From Bradyrhizobium icense (lineage in GTDB: Bacteria; Pseudomonadota; Alphaproteobacteria; Rhizobiales; Xanthobacteraceae): a DNA stretch of 64,000 nucleotides. The position numbers and the translations under genes were made by a program. Of this stretch, positions 53,012-61,994 are shown piece by piece. The DNA is taken from positions 3,596,001 to 3,660,000 of the forward strand of contig NZ_CP016428.1 of the NCBI RefSeq assembly GCF_001693385.1, given 5' to 3'. Each line of letters opens with the position of its first letter. Within the stretch, counting starts at the first letter, position 1. A model generated the notes under the pieces. The model was given only the letters and a program-made list of their open reading frames with translations. It was not told the origin of the DNA and searched no databases.

Positions 53012-56000
53012 ATGGGAATTAACCAGGGTCCGATCAGTCTCGATCAGAAGTACACGCAAGGGTCCGGCCACATCTTCCTGACCGGCATCCAGGCGCTGGT
53101 CCGCCTGCCGATGGCGCAAATCCGCCGCGACCGCGCCGCAGGGCTCAACACCGCAGGCTTCATCTCCGGCTACCGCGGCTCGCCGCTCGGCGGTTACGAC
53201 CAGCAGCTCTTCGCCGCCCGAAAACATCTCGAACAATACAACATCATGTTCCAGCCCGGCGTGAACGAGGACCTCGCGGCCACCGCGATCTGGGGCTCGC
53301 AGCAGCTCAACCTTTCACCCGGCGCCAAGTACGACGGCGTGGTCGGCATCTGGTACGGCAAGGGCCCCGGCGTCGACCGCTGCGGCGACGTGTTCCGGCA
53401 CGGCAACACGGCGGGCTCCGCGAAGAACGGCGGCGTGCTCTGCCTCGCCGGCGACGACCACGGCGCAAAGTCCTCGACCGTGCCGCATCAGTCGGACCAC
53501 GCCTTCATCTCGGCGCTGATGCCCTATCTCTATCCGTCCAGCATCCACGAAATGATCGAGATGGGCCTCCTGGGTATCGCGATGTCGCGCTACTCCGGCT
53601 GCTGGGTCGGCATGAAGGTGATCACGGAGACGGTGGAGACCACCGCCGAGATCGACCTTACCGACGAGATGACCCCGTTCGCGATCCCGACCGATTTCGA
53701 GATGCCGCCTGGCGGCCTCAATTTGCGCTGGCCCGACGATCGCTATGCGCAGGACCTGCGCCTGCAGGACTACAAGGGCTATGCCGCGATCGCTTTCGCC
53801 CGCGCCAACAAGATCAACCGCATCACCATGGATTCGCCGAACGCCCGCTACGGCATCATGGCGTCCGGCAAGAGCTACGAGGACATCCGTCAGGCGCTGC
53901 GCGAACTCGGGATTACCGAGGAGGTCGCCGCCAAGATCGGCTTGCGGCTTTATAAGATCGGCATGCCCTGGCCGCTGGAGCCGGAAGGCGTACGGCAGTT
54001 CGCCGTCGGCCTCGAGGAAATCTTCATCGTTGAGGAACGCCGCGAGATCGTCGAGAACCAGGTCAAGCAGGAGCTGTTCAACTGGCGCGACGACGTCCGC
54101 CCGCGCATCGTCGGCAAGATGGACGACCACGACAAGCGTTTTCTCACTTTCGCCGCGGAGCTTTCCGTTGCCTCGTTGGCGAGTTCGCTGACCGAGCGCC
54201 TGCTCCGACTTAACCTCAATCCCGAAATCGCCGCGATGCTGCGTGCCAAGGCCGACTGGTTCAACGGCCGGCAGGCGACCCAGATGCAGGCGGTCGCCCC
54301 CGTCACCCGCACGCCGTATTTCTGCTCGGGCTGCCCGCACAACACTTCGACCAAGGTACCGGAAGGCAGCCGCGCCTTCGCCGGCATCGGCTGCCATTTC
54401 ATGGCGCTGTGGATGGACCGCAACACCGAGACCTACACCCACATGGGAGGCGAGGGCGTGCCGTGGATCGGCGTCGCGCCCTTCACCAAGGAAGAGCACG
54501 TGTTCGCCAATCTCGGCGACGGCACCTACTTCCACTCCGGCAGCCTCGCGATCCGCCAGGCGATCGCCTCGGGTGCCAACATCACCTACAAGATCCTCTA
54601 TAACGACGCGACCGCGATGACCGGCGGCCAGCATGTCGACGGCGAATTGTCGCCGCAGCAGATCACGTTCCAGCTTCACAGCGAGGGCATCCGCAACATC
54701 TATCTGGTCTCGGAAAACCCCGACGCCTATCCGGCCTCGGAGATCGCGCCCGGCGTCAAGACCGCGCACCGCGACGAGCTGCAGGACGTCATGAAGACCT
54801 GCCGCACGCTGAAGGGCACGTCGGCGATCGTATTCGTGCAGACCTGCGCCGCCGAAAAGCGCCGCCGCCGCAAGCGCGGCCTGATGGAGGATCCGGCCCG
54901 CCGCGTCATGATCAATCCGGCCGTCTGCGAAGGCTGCGGCGACTGCTCGGTGCAGTCGAACTGCATCTCGGTTGAGCCCTTGGAAACCGAGATGGGCCGC
55001 AAGCGCACCATCAACCAGTCGACCTGCAACAAGGACTATTCCTGCCTCAAGGGCTTTTGCCCGTCCTTCGTCACCATAGACGGTGGCAAGCCGCGCCGCC
55101 GTGCGCCGGCCAGCCTTGATGGTAAAGGTCTTGGCGACATCGGCGATCTGCCGGAGCCGACCTCACTCCCGTCGTTGGAGCGCCCCTACAACATCGCGGT
55201 CGGCGGCGTCGGCGGCACCGGTGTCTTGACCATCGGCGCGCTGCTCGGCATGGCCGCCCATATCGAGGGCAAGGCCAGCATGATCCTCGACATGTCGGGC
55301 CTGGCGCAAAAGGGCGGGGCGGTGCTCAGCCACGTCCGGCTCTCCGAACATACTGCCGACGTGACCTGTTCGCGGATCGTCACCGGCACGGCCGATCTCG
55401 TGATGGCCGCTGACGAAGTGGTCGCCGCCGCCAAGGACACCATCACGCTCTGCGAAGCCAGCCGCACCGTCGGCGTCATCAATACCCACGTGATCCCGAC
55501 CGCCGACTTCATCCTCAACCGCGACTTCAATTTCCAGAGCCGCAAGGTCAACCACGTGCTGGAAACCGAGTTGCGCAAGGATTCCTCGTTCTACGATTTC
55601 ACCAAGCCGGCCGAAGCGCTGCTCGGCGATTCCATCGCCACCAACATCATGATGCTGGGCTATGCCTACCAGAAGGGCCTGCTGCCGCTGTCGGCGAAGG
55701 CGATTCTGCAGGCAATCGAGGTCAACGGCGTCTCGATCAAGATGAACACGCAGGCCTTCCAGCTCGGCCGTCTCGCCGCGCACGATCCCGCGCGGCTTGA
55801 GGCGATGATGAAGGGCCAGGACGAGCCGGTGGTGGCGAAGGCGCTGGAGACGATGACGCTGGATGAGGTCATCGCCCACCGCAGCGCGTTCCTGACTGAC
55901 TATCAGAATGCCGCGCTAGCCGGGCGCTATCGCGCTCTCGTGAAGCGTGTTCGCGATGCGGCGATCGACGGCGGCTATGGCGAGGCGCTGCCGCGCGCGG

Positions 56001-56518
56001 TTGCGATCAACTACGCAAAGCTGCTCGCCTACAAGGACGAGTACGAGGTGGCGCGGCTATTCACCGACGGACGGTTCGAAAAACAGCTCCGCGACCAGTT
56101 CGAAGGCGAGTTCAAGTTCAACTTCAATCTGGCGCCGCCCATTCTCGGCGGCGGCCTCGATGCGCTGGGCCGACCGAAGAAGCGCGCCTTCGGCGCGTGG
56201 ATGATGCCGGTGTTCCGGACGCTGGCAAGGCTGCGCTTCCTGCGCGGCACGCCGCTCGACATCTTCGGCTACAGCGCCGACCGCAAGATCGAGCGCGAGT
56301 TGATCGCAGCGTACGAGAAGGACGTCGCCGCCGTGCTCGGCCTGTTGTCGCCGGTCACCCACGATACCGCGGTCGAAATTCTCTCGCTGCCCGACCGCAT
56401 CCGCGGCTACGGCCCGGTGAAGGAAAAAGCGGTGCAGGACGCGAAAGCACGCCACGCGCGATTGACGGCCGATCTCGCCAATCCTCCGCCCGCGCCAAGG
56501 CAATTGGCAGCGGAGTGA
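53012..56518 (+). CDS. Indolepyruvate ferredoxin oxidoreductase, fused alpha-beta form
   Basis: 1168 aa. TPP/pyrimidine domain in the first 230 residues (GFISGYRGSPLGGYDQQL, FQPGVNEDLAATAIWGSQQ), TPP-binding C domain around 430-600 (FCSGCPHNTSTKVPEGSRAFAGIGCHFMALWMDRNT, GGEGVPWIGVAPF), a cysteine cluster CEGCGDC at 639-645 plus CLKGFC for [4Fe-4S], a gamma domain from about 726 (AVGGVGGTGVLTIGALLG), and a long C-terminal domain typical of the fused form. It decarboxylates aryl or branched 2-oxo acids to acyl-CoA with ferredoxin. Divergent from the cytochrome gene; a 3' relic lies at 57872-57952. Confidence 0.93.
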   Translation: MGINQGPISLDQKYTQGSGHIFLTGIQALVRLPMAQIRRDRAAGLNTAGFISGYRGSPLGGYDQQLFAARKHLEQYNIMFQPGVNEDLAATAIWGSQQLNLSPGAKYDGVVGIWYGKGPGVDRCGDVFRHGNTAGSAKNGGVLCLAGDDHGAKSSTVPHQSDHAFISALMPYLYPSSIHEMIEMGLLGIAMSRYSGCWVGMKVITETVETTAEIDLTDEMTPFAIPTDFEMPPGGLNLRWPDDRYAQDLRLQDYKGYAAIAFARANKINRITMDSPNARYGIMASGKSYEDIRQALRELGITEEVAAKIGLRLYKIGMPWPLEPEGVRQFAVGLEEIFIVEERREIVENQVKQELFNWRDDVRPRIVGKMDDHDKRFLTFAAELSVASLASSLTERLLRLNLNPEIAAMLRAKADWFNGRQATQMQAVAPVTRTPYFCSGCPHNTSTKVPEGSRAFAGIGCHFMALWMDRNTETYTHMGGEGVPWIGVAPFTKEEHVFANLGDGTYFHSGSLAIRQAIASGANITYKILYNDATAMTGGQHVDGELSPQQITFQLHSEGIRNIYLVSENPDAYPASEIAPGVKTAHRDELQDVMKTCRTLKGTSAIVFVQTCAAEKRRRRKRGLMEDPARRVMINPAVCEGCGDCSVQSNCISVEPLETEMGRKRTINQSTCNKDYSCLKGFCPSFVTIDGGKPRRRAPASLDGKGLGDIGDLPEPTSLPSLERPYNIAVGGVGGTGVLTIGALLGMAAHIEGKASMILDMSGLAQKGGAVLSHVRLSEHTADVTCSRIVTGTADLVMAADEVVAAAKDTITLCEASRTVGVINTHVIPTADFILNRDFNFQSRKVNHVLETELRKDSSFYDFTKPAEALLGDSIATNIMMLGYAYQKGLLPLSAKAILQAIEVNGVSIKMNTQAFQLGRLAAHDPARLEAMMKGQDEPVVAKALETMTLDEVIAHRSAFLTDYQNAALAGRYRALVKRVRDAAIDGGYGEALPRAVAINYAKLLAYKDEYEVARLFTDGRFEKQLRDQFEGEFKFNFNLAPPILGGGLDALGRPKKRAFGAWMMPVFRTLARLRFLRGTPLDIFGYSADRKIERELIAAYEKDVAAVLGLLSPVTHDTAVEILSLPDRIRGYGPVKEKAVQDAKARHARLTADLANPPPAPRQLAAE

Positions 56519-56522
56519 CTCT

Positions 56523-56768
56523 CGTGTCCCCGACGCGGTGCAGCGCTCTCGTCCGGTGCGTTGCGCCGCAGAGCTGGGGACCCATCTCGCCGCATAGGCC
56601 CCGGCTCAGCAGCGCTCGCGCCGCGCTGCGTCGGGGCACGAGAGCTGCGCAGGGTGGGCAAAGGCGCTCTTCGCGCCGTGCCCACCATCCAACGCTCCGC
56701 TCGTGAATGGTGGCGGAGCCTGTCATCGGGTGCGCATTCGCGCGACCCGTTGGCTTTGCCCACCCTAC
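56523..56768. repeat. Composite repeat region after the indolepyruvate oxidoreductase gene (copy C)
   Basis: Two repeats fill most of the 363-bp gap. The REP-type CGTGTCCCCGACGCGGTGCA (56523-56542) begins 4 bases after the stop. At 56651-56768 lies a copy of the A/B palindrome (AGGGTGGGCAAAGGCGC to GGCTTTGCCCACCCTAC) whose interior carries a block GGAGCCTGTCATCGGGTGCG that recurs inverted at 60830-60870. No gene is visible here. Confidence 0.75.
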
Positions 56769-56881
56769 GAATTGCCCAATTGAATCAAAGCTTGTCCCCA
56801 GAGCTACGATAGGCTGTAGTCGCCATCAGCTTGCCACTGCGTTGACGCATTGCCTGCTTCGCACCAGCAACGGGTTAGCAG

Positions 56882-57865
56882 ATGGACCAGCCCCTCGCCG
56901 ACATCGGCATCATCTCCGCCTATCGCTTCGAAAGGGACGGCTCTGCGACGAAGCTCGACGTCGCCAACCTCGATGCGGAACTCGCCGATCCGCACGGCTG
57001 GCTGTGGCTGCATTTCAATCTATCCAACCGTCGCTGCCACGACTGGCTCGCCAGGGGTGCGCCGCTGTCCGATGTCGCGCGCGAGACCTTGCTCGATCCC
57101 GACGAGCATATCCGCCTCGATATTTTCGACGAGGAGATCGCCGGCGTTTTGCCCGACTTGCATCAGGAGTTCATGCAGGAGGGCGACGATCTCCTGCGGG
57201 TGCACTTTGCGATATCGTCAAGGCTGATGATCACGGCTCGGCGCAAGCCGCTGCGCGCGATCGAGCTGACGCGGCGTGCGCTCGATAGCGGCCGCAAGTT
57301 TCCCACCCCGGTGTCACTGTTCGATGCGATCGTCGACCAGTTCGCCGATGTGATCGGACGCTATTCGGCGAGCCTCGGGGACGAGCTCGACATCGTCGAG
57401 AATCATGTACTGCACGATGAGATCGACGATGAGCGGCTGCGGCTCGGCCGCGTGCGCTTGCAGGCGATCCGCACGCGGCGGCAGTTGTCGCAGATCCGTG
57501 CTCTGTTTCATCGCATGGAGGCGCGCGAGGACGTCGAATCCGAAATCCTGCTGTCGGCGATGCGCAAGCTTGCGCAGAAGTTCGACGCGCTCGACTACGA
57601 GTTCAGCGCAATCTACGAGCGCGCGCGGCTGCTGCAGGACGAGATCGCCGGCCGCATGACGGCGATCACCAACCGCCGCCTGTTCACGCTGTCGGTCCTG
57701 ACCGCGTGCATGCTGCCTTCGACGCTGGTCACCGGCTTCTTCGGCATGAACACCAAGGACATGCCATTCCAGACCGGCGACGGCGGCACCTGGTACGCGC
57801 TTCTGCTGGTGATCGCCGCGGGAGCACTGACCTGGTGGCTGCTCAGGCGGACCAAGGCCCTGTAG
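56882..57865 (+). CDS. CorA/ZntB-type divalent cation transporter
   Basis: 327 aa. A large N-terminal cytoplasmic funnel domain (WLWLHFNLSNRRCHDWL, LLRVHFAISSRLMITARRKPL, long helix DELDIVENHVLHDEIDDERLRLGRVRLQAIRTRRQL) is followed by two C-terminal TM helices with the GMN signature (STLVTGFFGMNTKDMPF) and WYALLLVIAAGALTWWLLRR. The family forms pentameric channels for Mg2+ or Zn2+; the sequence is closer to ZntB than CorA, but selectivity is uncertain. Confidence 0.88.
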   Translation: MDQPLADIGIISAYRFERDGSATKLDVANLDAELADPHGWLWLHFNLSNRRCHDWLARGAPLSDVARETLLDPDEHIRLDIFDEEIAGVLPDLHQEFMQEGDDLLRVHFAISSRLMITARRKPLRAIELTRRALDSGRKFPTPVSLFDAIVDQFADVIGRYSASLGDELDIVENHVLHDEIDDERLRLGRVRLQAIRTRRQLSQIRALFHRMEAREDVESEILLSAMRKLAQKFDALDYEFSAIYERARLLQDEIAGRMTAITNRRLFTLSVLTACMLPSTLVTGFFGMNTKDMPFQTGDGGTWYALLLVIAAGALTWWLLRRTKAL

Positions 57866-57871
57866 GCCGAT

Positions 57872-57952
57872 CGACGCCGAAACCGTACTCGGCGCGCTAT
57901 CGCCGGTGACACATGACGCCGCCGTCGAGCTCCTGTCCTTGCCCGACCGATC
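57872..57952 (+). pseudogene. Relic of an indolepyruvate oxidoreductase 3' end
   Basis: In frame, this stretch reads DAETVLGALSPVTHDAAVEL then LSLPDRS. It matches AAVLGLLSPVTHDTAVEILSLPDR near the C terminus of the gene at 53012-56518. Nucleotide identity is clearly lower than protein similarity, so it is an old or heterologous copy. It has no start codon and is followed directly by repeat sequence. Confidence 0.8.
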
Positions 57953-57955
57953 GGT

Positions 57956-58015
57956 CCGTGTCCCGGACGCGGCGCAACGCGCCGTGCCCACCGTCTCACA
58001 CTCCACTCGTGAGGG
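57956..58015. repeat. Repeat tail behind the oxidoreductase relic
   Basis: CGTGTCCCGGACGCGGCGCA then ACGCGCCGTGCCCACCGTCTCACACTCC. It joins the REP-type unit found after the true gene (56523) to the CGCGCCGTGCCCACC arm of the A/B/C palindrome. The order gene-tail, REP, palindrome arm is the same as after the intact gene. Confidence 0.7.
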
Positions 58016-58062
58016 TGAGCAACGACTAGCCTGTCGCTGGCAGTCGATGTATAATCATCGCC

Positions 58063-58392
58063 ATGGGTTGGGATGCGAACGACGTAGCACTGCTCAAGAA
58101 ACTCTGGGCCGATGGCCACAGTGCCGGGCAGATCGCAAATCGGTTAGGCCTTAGCCGCAACGCCGTGAGCGCCAAGTTGAAGCGCATGGGCCAGAAGCGC
58201 GGTCGTAAGCCGCCAACCGCAAACCCCAGGATCGTGTCGGTGCCGAAGCGAAAGGTGGCGCCGTTGGTGGCCTGTGCGCGCCCGGCGGACAAGGTCGTCT
58301 CTCAGCGCAAGCCGACAGCAACGCAGCCCAAGGAATTCACCAAGCGCCAGCTTTACGCCATGCTGGTCGATGCGGTCAGGAATACCGGCTGA
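58063..58392 (+). CDS. GcrA-like cell-cycle regulator
   Basis: 109 aa. N-terminal GcrA-type HTH (MGWDANDVALLKKLWADGHS, AGQIANRLGLSRNAVSAKLKRMGQKRGRKP) is followed by a proline/basic linker and a short C-terminal segment FTKRQLYAMLVDAVRNTG. GcrA binds sigma70-RNA polymerase at methylated GANTC promoters in Caulobacter. The protein is shorter than canonical GcrA (about 170 aa), and its C-terminal sigma-binding domain is not obvious, so it is a diverged paralogue. Confidence 0.8.
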   Translation: MGWDANDVALLKKLWADGHSAGQIANRLGLSRNAVSAKLKRMGQKRGRKPPTANPRIVSVPKRKVAPLVACARPADKVVSQRKPTATQPKEFTKRQLYAMLVDAVRNTG

Positions 58393-59245
58393 CGCACATC
58401 GGCGTGCGCCGATCATGCGGCGCGCATACAAGACCGCCCCAAAACCCGCTGCGCCAAAACACGAATTTCACCAGCCGATTCAACGTGATTTGGGTCGTCC
58501 AGATCGCACGGCGAAAATAAACCGTTTCTCATTACCCCCAAATCAGTTCCATGTTCGCGCCATCCCGCCTCATCGAAGAGGGGCGTACGCGTCGTCACGA
58601 TACGTGGAGTGCGGGGAGCGGTGGACGCGAGGGCGCTCGCGCGCGCGAGGCATTGCAGGGCGGCCTCAAGCTTGGTCTTGGGGCTGAGAGCAATCAATCA
58701 GCGCAGGACGAGCGGCGCATTTCGCGTACGGCAAAACCGTGTGGTCCTGGCACCCGTGGCTGGTGTCAAGCCGGCGGAAGATTTGCGATCCCAACCGGGC
58801 TCGCCAAAACCTTCAATCCGCCGGCGATGGAGGCAAAACGAATTGGTCTCCAGGGAGAGCGCGGCATAAGCTGTCAAGCCACTGCGCAGGGAAGGCCGGT
58901 TGTTTCGGCTGATACCTGTATGCTCGTGTGCGTATCTTTGCGCATTGCCTGCACACAAGACCGCGGGTGCCAGCCAGCACCCGGCGTTTCCTGCGCCCTC
59001 TCGACAAGGAGCGGGCAAGCGATCAGGTACAACTCGGGCGCGTCGCGCCGCGAGAACGCATAGGCGTGAAACGTGAAGCCGAACGGCGGAACGCTCGCTT
59101 CGGCCTGATACGATTTCCGCGGATAATCATCCCGACTTGAGTCCAGTCGCTACCCTCTCGCCCGGCGGAATATTTCCGCGCTTGCCAAGGTCCGCCCGAC
59201 AGGCCAGAAAACTTTCGGAAAGAAGAAACGCCAACGGAGAACGAT
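58393..59245. other. Gene-free region, probably dispersed non-coding repeat
   Basis: No convincing gene in 853 bases. Reading the minus strand through 58500-59020 gives fragments such as PCREGAGNAGCW, FCLHRRRIEGFGEPGWDRKSS, TRFCRTRNAPLVLRALIALS and RIVTTRTPLFDEAGWREHG. Translations of this style recur in Bradyrhizobium genomes as intergenic repeat sequence wrongly called as proteins. This is from memory of such annotations. Competing frames on both strands (58551-59063 plus, 58698-59018 minus) have no ribosome binding site or family. Confidence 0.45.
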
Positions 59246-60394
59246 TTGACCATCAAAGGCAAAGCCTACATTGCCGGAATCTACGAGCATCCCACCCGGC
59301 ACGCACCCGATAAATCAACGGCACAGTTGCACGCCGAGGTCGCCAAGGGTGCGATCGAGGACGCCGGGCTCACCAAAGCCGATATCGACGGCTATTTCTG
59401 TGCCGGCGATGCGCCCGGCGGTGCTTGGCCGATGGTCGATTACCTCGGATTGAAGGTGCGCCACGTCGATTCCACCGAAACCGGCGGCTGCTCCTATTTG
59501 ATCCATCTCGGCCATGCAGCCGAAGCGATCGCCGCCGGCAAGTGCTCGATCGCGCTGGTCACGCTCGCCGGCAAGCCGCGCACCGGCCCGATGCCGCCGC
59601 GTGCCGCTGGCGCGGAGGCTGATTTCGAGGCGGCCTATGGCGCCACCACCCACAATGCCTATGGCATGTGTGCCATGCGCCATATGCACGACTACGGCAC
59701 CACCAGCGAGCAGCTCGCCTGGATCAAGGTCGCGGCTTCGCATCATGCCCAGTACAACCCGCATGCGATGCTGAAGGAGGTTGTCACCGTCGAGGACGTC
59801 ATCAACTCGCCGATGATCTCCGATCCCTTGCACCGCATGGACTGCTGCGTCGTCACCGATGGCGGCGGTGCGATGATTGTGACCACGCCGGAAATCGCCA
59901 AAAGTTTGAAGAAGCCGCTGGTGCGCCTGATCGGCCATGGCGAGGCGATGAAGGGTCCGCGCGGCGGCAAGGATCTCGATCTTACGTATTCCGCCGGCGT
60001 TTGGTCCGGCCCGCGCGCCTTCGAGGAAGCGGGCGTGACGCCGAAGGACATCAAGTATGCTTCGATCTACGACAGCTTCACCATCACGGTGCTGATGCAG
60101 CTCGAAGATCTCGGCTTCTGCAAGAAGGGCGAGGGCGGCAAGTTCGTCGCCGACGGCAATCTGATCTCCGGCGTCGGCAAGCTGCCGTTCAACACCGACG
60201 GCGGCGGTCTCTGCAGCAACCACCCCGTCAACCGCGGCGGCATGACGAAAATCCTCGAAGCCGTCCGGCAACTGCGCGGCGAAGCCCATCCGAAGGTGCA
60301 GGTGCCGAACTGCGACCTCGCGATCGCCCATGGTACGGGCGGACTTCTCGGCGTGCGTCACGCCGCCTCAACCTGCATTCTGGAGCGCGTGTGA
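59246..60394 (+). CDS. SCP-x/nondecarboxylating-type thiolase
   Basis: 382 aa, TTG start with CGGAGA 6 bases upstream. Thiolase fold of the SCP-x type: KAYIAGIYEHPTRHAPDKSTAQLHAEVAKGAIEDAGLT, nucleophilic Cys82 in ETGGCSYLIH, and C-terminal AHGTGGLLGVRHAAST with the catalytic His. It cleaves a 3-oxoacyl-CoA. These thiolases need a DUF35 partner, which is the next gene (1-nt overlap). Together with MaoC and SDR genes downstream it forms an acyl-CoA catabolic set. Confidence 0.9.
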   Translation: MTIKGKAYIAGIYEHPTRHAPDKSTAQLHAEVAKGAIEDAGLTKADIDGYFCAGDAPGGAWPMVDYLGLKVRHVDSTETGGCSYLIHLGHAAEAIAAGKCSIALVTLAGKPRTGPMPPRAAGAEADFEAAYGATTHNAYGMCAMRHMHDYGTTSEQLAWIKVAASHHAQYNPHAMLKEVVTVEDVINSPMISDPLHRMDCCVVTDGGGAMIVTTPEIAKSLKKPLVRLIGHGEAMKGPRGGKDLDLTYSAGVWSGPRAFEEAGVTPKDIKYASIYDSFTITVLMQLEDLGFCKKGEGGKFVADGNLISGVGKLPFNTDGGGLCSNHPVNRGGMTKILEAVRQLRGEAHPKVQVPNCDLAIAHGTGGLLGVRHAASTCILERV

Positions 60395-60783
60395 TGGCTG
60401 AAACGAAGAAATATCCGGCGCCGGTGACCAATCCCGAAACCGCGCCGTTCTGGGAAGCGGCCAAGGCCGGCAAGTTCATGATCAAGCGCTGCACGGCTTG
60501 CGGCGAGGCGCACTACTTCCCACGCTCGATCTGCCCGTTCTGCTTCTCTGACAAGACGGTGTGGGAGGAGGCTTCCGGCGAGGCCACGGTCTACACCTAC
60601 AGCCTGATGCGCAAATCGCCGACCGGGCCGTATGCGATCGCCTATGTCACCTTGAAGGAAGGCCCGTCGCTGCAGACCAACATCGTCGATTGCGATCTAA
60701 CGAGCCTGAAGATCGGCCAGAAGGTGAAGCTGGTGTGGAAGCCGACCGACGGCGCACCGCTACCGTTCTTCACCGCGGCTTGA
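60394..60783 (+). CDS. DUF35 OB-fold/zinc-ribbon thiolase partner
   Basis: 129 aa. An N-terminal helix (FWEAAKAGKFMIKRC) and a rubredoxin-like zinc ribbon Cys33/Cys36 ... Cys47/Cys50 (CTAC, CPFC) precede the OB fold (EASGEATVYTYSLMRKSP, AIAYVTLKEGPSLQTNIVDCD, KIGQKVKLVW). Such proteins form complexes with SCP-x type thiolases and bind acyl-CoA. TGATG overlap with the thiolase gene supports a complex. Confidence 0.92.
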   Translation: MAETKKYPAPVTNPETAPFWEAAKAGKFMIKRCTACGEAHYFPRSICPFCFSDKTVWEEASGEATVYTYSLMRKSPTGPYAIAYVTLKEGPSLQTNIVDCDLTSLKIGQKVKLVWKPTDGAPLPFFTAA

Positions 60784-60829
60784 CGGAATTGTCCGCACTG
60801 CGCGCCAAACCAAAGGTCGTCATCCCCGC

Positions 60830-60858
60830 CATCGGGTCGCGCGAATGCGCGCCCGATG
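60830..60858. repeat. Short palindrome sharing a block with repeat C
   Basis: CATCGGG-TCGCGCGAATGCGCG-CCCGATG, followed by ACAGGCTCC. The whole block is the reverse complement, with few differences, of the insert in the composite repeat at 56716-56750. CATCCCCGC / GCGGGGAT flank it. Confidence 0.65.
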
Positions 60859-60951
60859 ACAGGCTCCAGCGGGGATTCACTAAACGCCGGTGGTTACTGG
60901 ACGCCCGCTTTTCGCGGGGGTGACGAGGAGCGATTGGGGAGAAGAAACGAA

Positions 60952-61812
60952 ATGCCTATCAACTACGAACAGCTCATGGCCCTGAAAAATCTCGGCCAGA
61001 AGTATGCCTATACCGATCGCGAGGTGATGCTCTACGCCTACGGCATCGGCATGGGCGCCGATCCGATGGATGAGAACGAACTCGCCTTCGTCAACGAGGG
61101 CACGCTGACGCCGCGGCCTCTGAAGGTCGTGCCGACCTTCGCCTCGGTGGCCGCCTGGGGCTCGAGCCCCGGCGAGATGAACCTCAACCGCGTGATGGTG
61201 GTCGACGGCGAGCGCGACATCACGTTCCACAAGCCGCTGCCGAGCGCGGCCAAGATCACGGCCGACTCCACCGTGCTCGACGTCTTCGACAAGGGTAAGG
61301 ACAAGGGCGCCGTCATCCGGCACCAGACCGTGCTGAAGGATGAGAACGGCGAGAAGCTGGCGACGCTCGTCGCTTCGCGTTTCGCCCGCGGCGACGGCGG
61401 CTTTGGCGGCCCGTCCGAAGGCCAGCCCGAGCCGCACAAGGTGCCGAGTCGGGCGCCCGACAAGATCGTCGACATCACGACGCGGCCGGATCAGGCGCTG
61501 GTCTACCGCCTGTGCGGCGACCGCAATCCGCTGCATTCCGATCCCGAGTTCGCCAGGAAGGCCGGCTTTCCGCGGCCGATCCTGCACGGCATGTGCACCT
61601 ACGGCATCACCTGCCGCGGCGTGCTGCAGACCTACGCCGATTACGATCCGTCCGCCTTCAAGCAGCACGTCGCGCGGTTTTCCTCGCCGGTCTATCCCGG
61701 CGAGACCGTGACGATGGAGTTGTGGAAGGACGGCAACGTCGTCTCGTTCCAAGCCAAGGTGAACGCGAGGGGCGTCACCGTGATCAAGAGCGGCAAGACG
61801 GTGCTGGGTTAG
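60952..61812 (+). CDS. MaoC-family (R)-enoyl-CoA hydratase, double hot-dog
   Basis: 286 aa, MFE-2 hydratase-like. N-terminal hot-dog (YTDREVMLYAYGIGMGADP, VPTFASVAAWGSSPG, ITFHKPLPSAAKITADSTVLDV) and C-terminal hydratase-2 domain with the catalytic motif YRLCGDRNPLHSDPEFARKAGFPRPILHGM (Asp/His dyad in DRNPLH). It hydrates trans-2-enoyl-CoA to (R)-3-hydroxyacyl-CoA. GGGGAGAAG precedes ATG 60952. It pairs logically with the SDR dehydrogenase downstream. Confidence 0.93.
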   Translation: MPINYEQLMALKNLGQKYAYTDREVMLYAYGIGMGADPMDENELAFVNEGTLTPRPLKVVPTFASVAAWGSSPGEMNLNRVMVVDGERDITFHKPLPSAAKITADSTVLDVFDKGKDKGAVIRHQTVLKDENGEKLATLVASRFARGDGGFGGPSEGQPEPHKVPSRAPDKIVDITTRPDQALVYRLCGDRNPLHSDPEFARKAGFPRPILHGMCTYGITCRGVLQTYADYDPSAFKQHVARFSSPVYPGETVTMELWKDGNVVSFQAKVNARGVTVIKSGKTVLG

Positions 61813-61831
61813 AGGCGAGGGCGGTGCGCTC

Positions 61832-61961
61832 CCTCGCCCCGCTCTTGCGGGGAGAGGGTTGGGGTGAGGGGCTCTCACCGCGAGCTGTGAAAGAGGTGAG
61901 ACCTGTACCCCTCACCCGGATCGCAAGGGCGATCCGACCTCTCCCCGCAAGCGGGGCGAGG
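61832..61961. repeat. Palindromic repeat between MaoC and SDR genes
   Basis: 130-bp imperfect palindrome: CCTCGCCCCGCTCTTGCGGG then GAGAGG on the left, CCTCTCCCCGCAAGCGGGGC then GAGG on the right, with inner arms GTGAGGGG / CCCCTCAC. The CCCTCACCCCAACCCTCTCC-type sequence is a common intergenic repeat in Bradyrhizobium. It would form a long stem in the operon transcript. Confidence 0.8.
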
Positions 61962-61994
61962 TAAGGAAGAGAAGGAAGAACGGGAGAACGCACC

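Noticed and set aside
53315..54769. 484-aa minus-strand frame opposite the indolepyruvate oxidoreductase
   Set aside because: Mirror frame of a well-supported gene; composition (G, R, D, H-rich) is typical of antisense translation.
58551..59063. 170-aa plus-strand protein in the gene-free region
   Set aside because: No ribosome binding site, competing frames on both strands, and composition typical of repeat translation.
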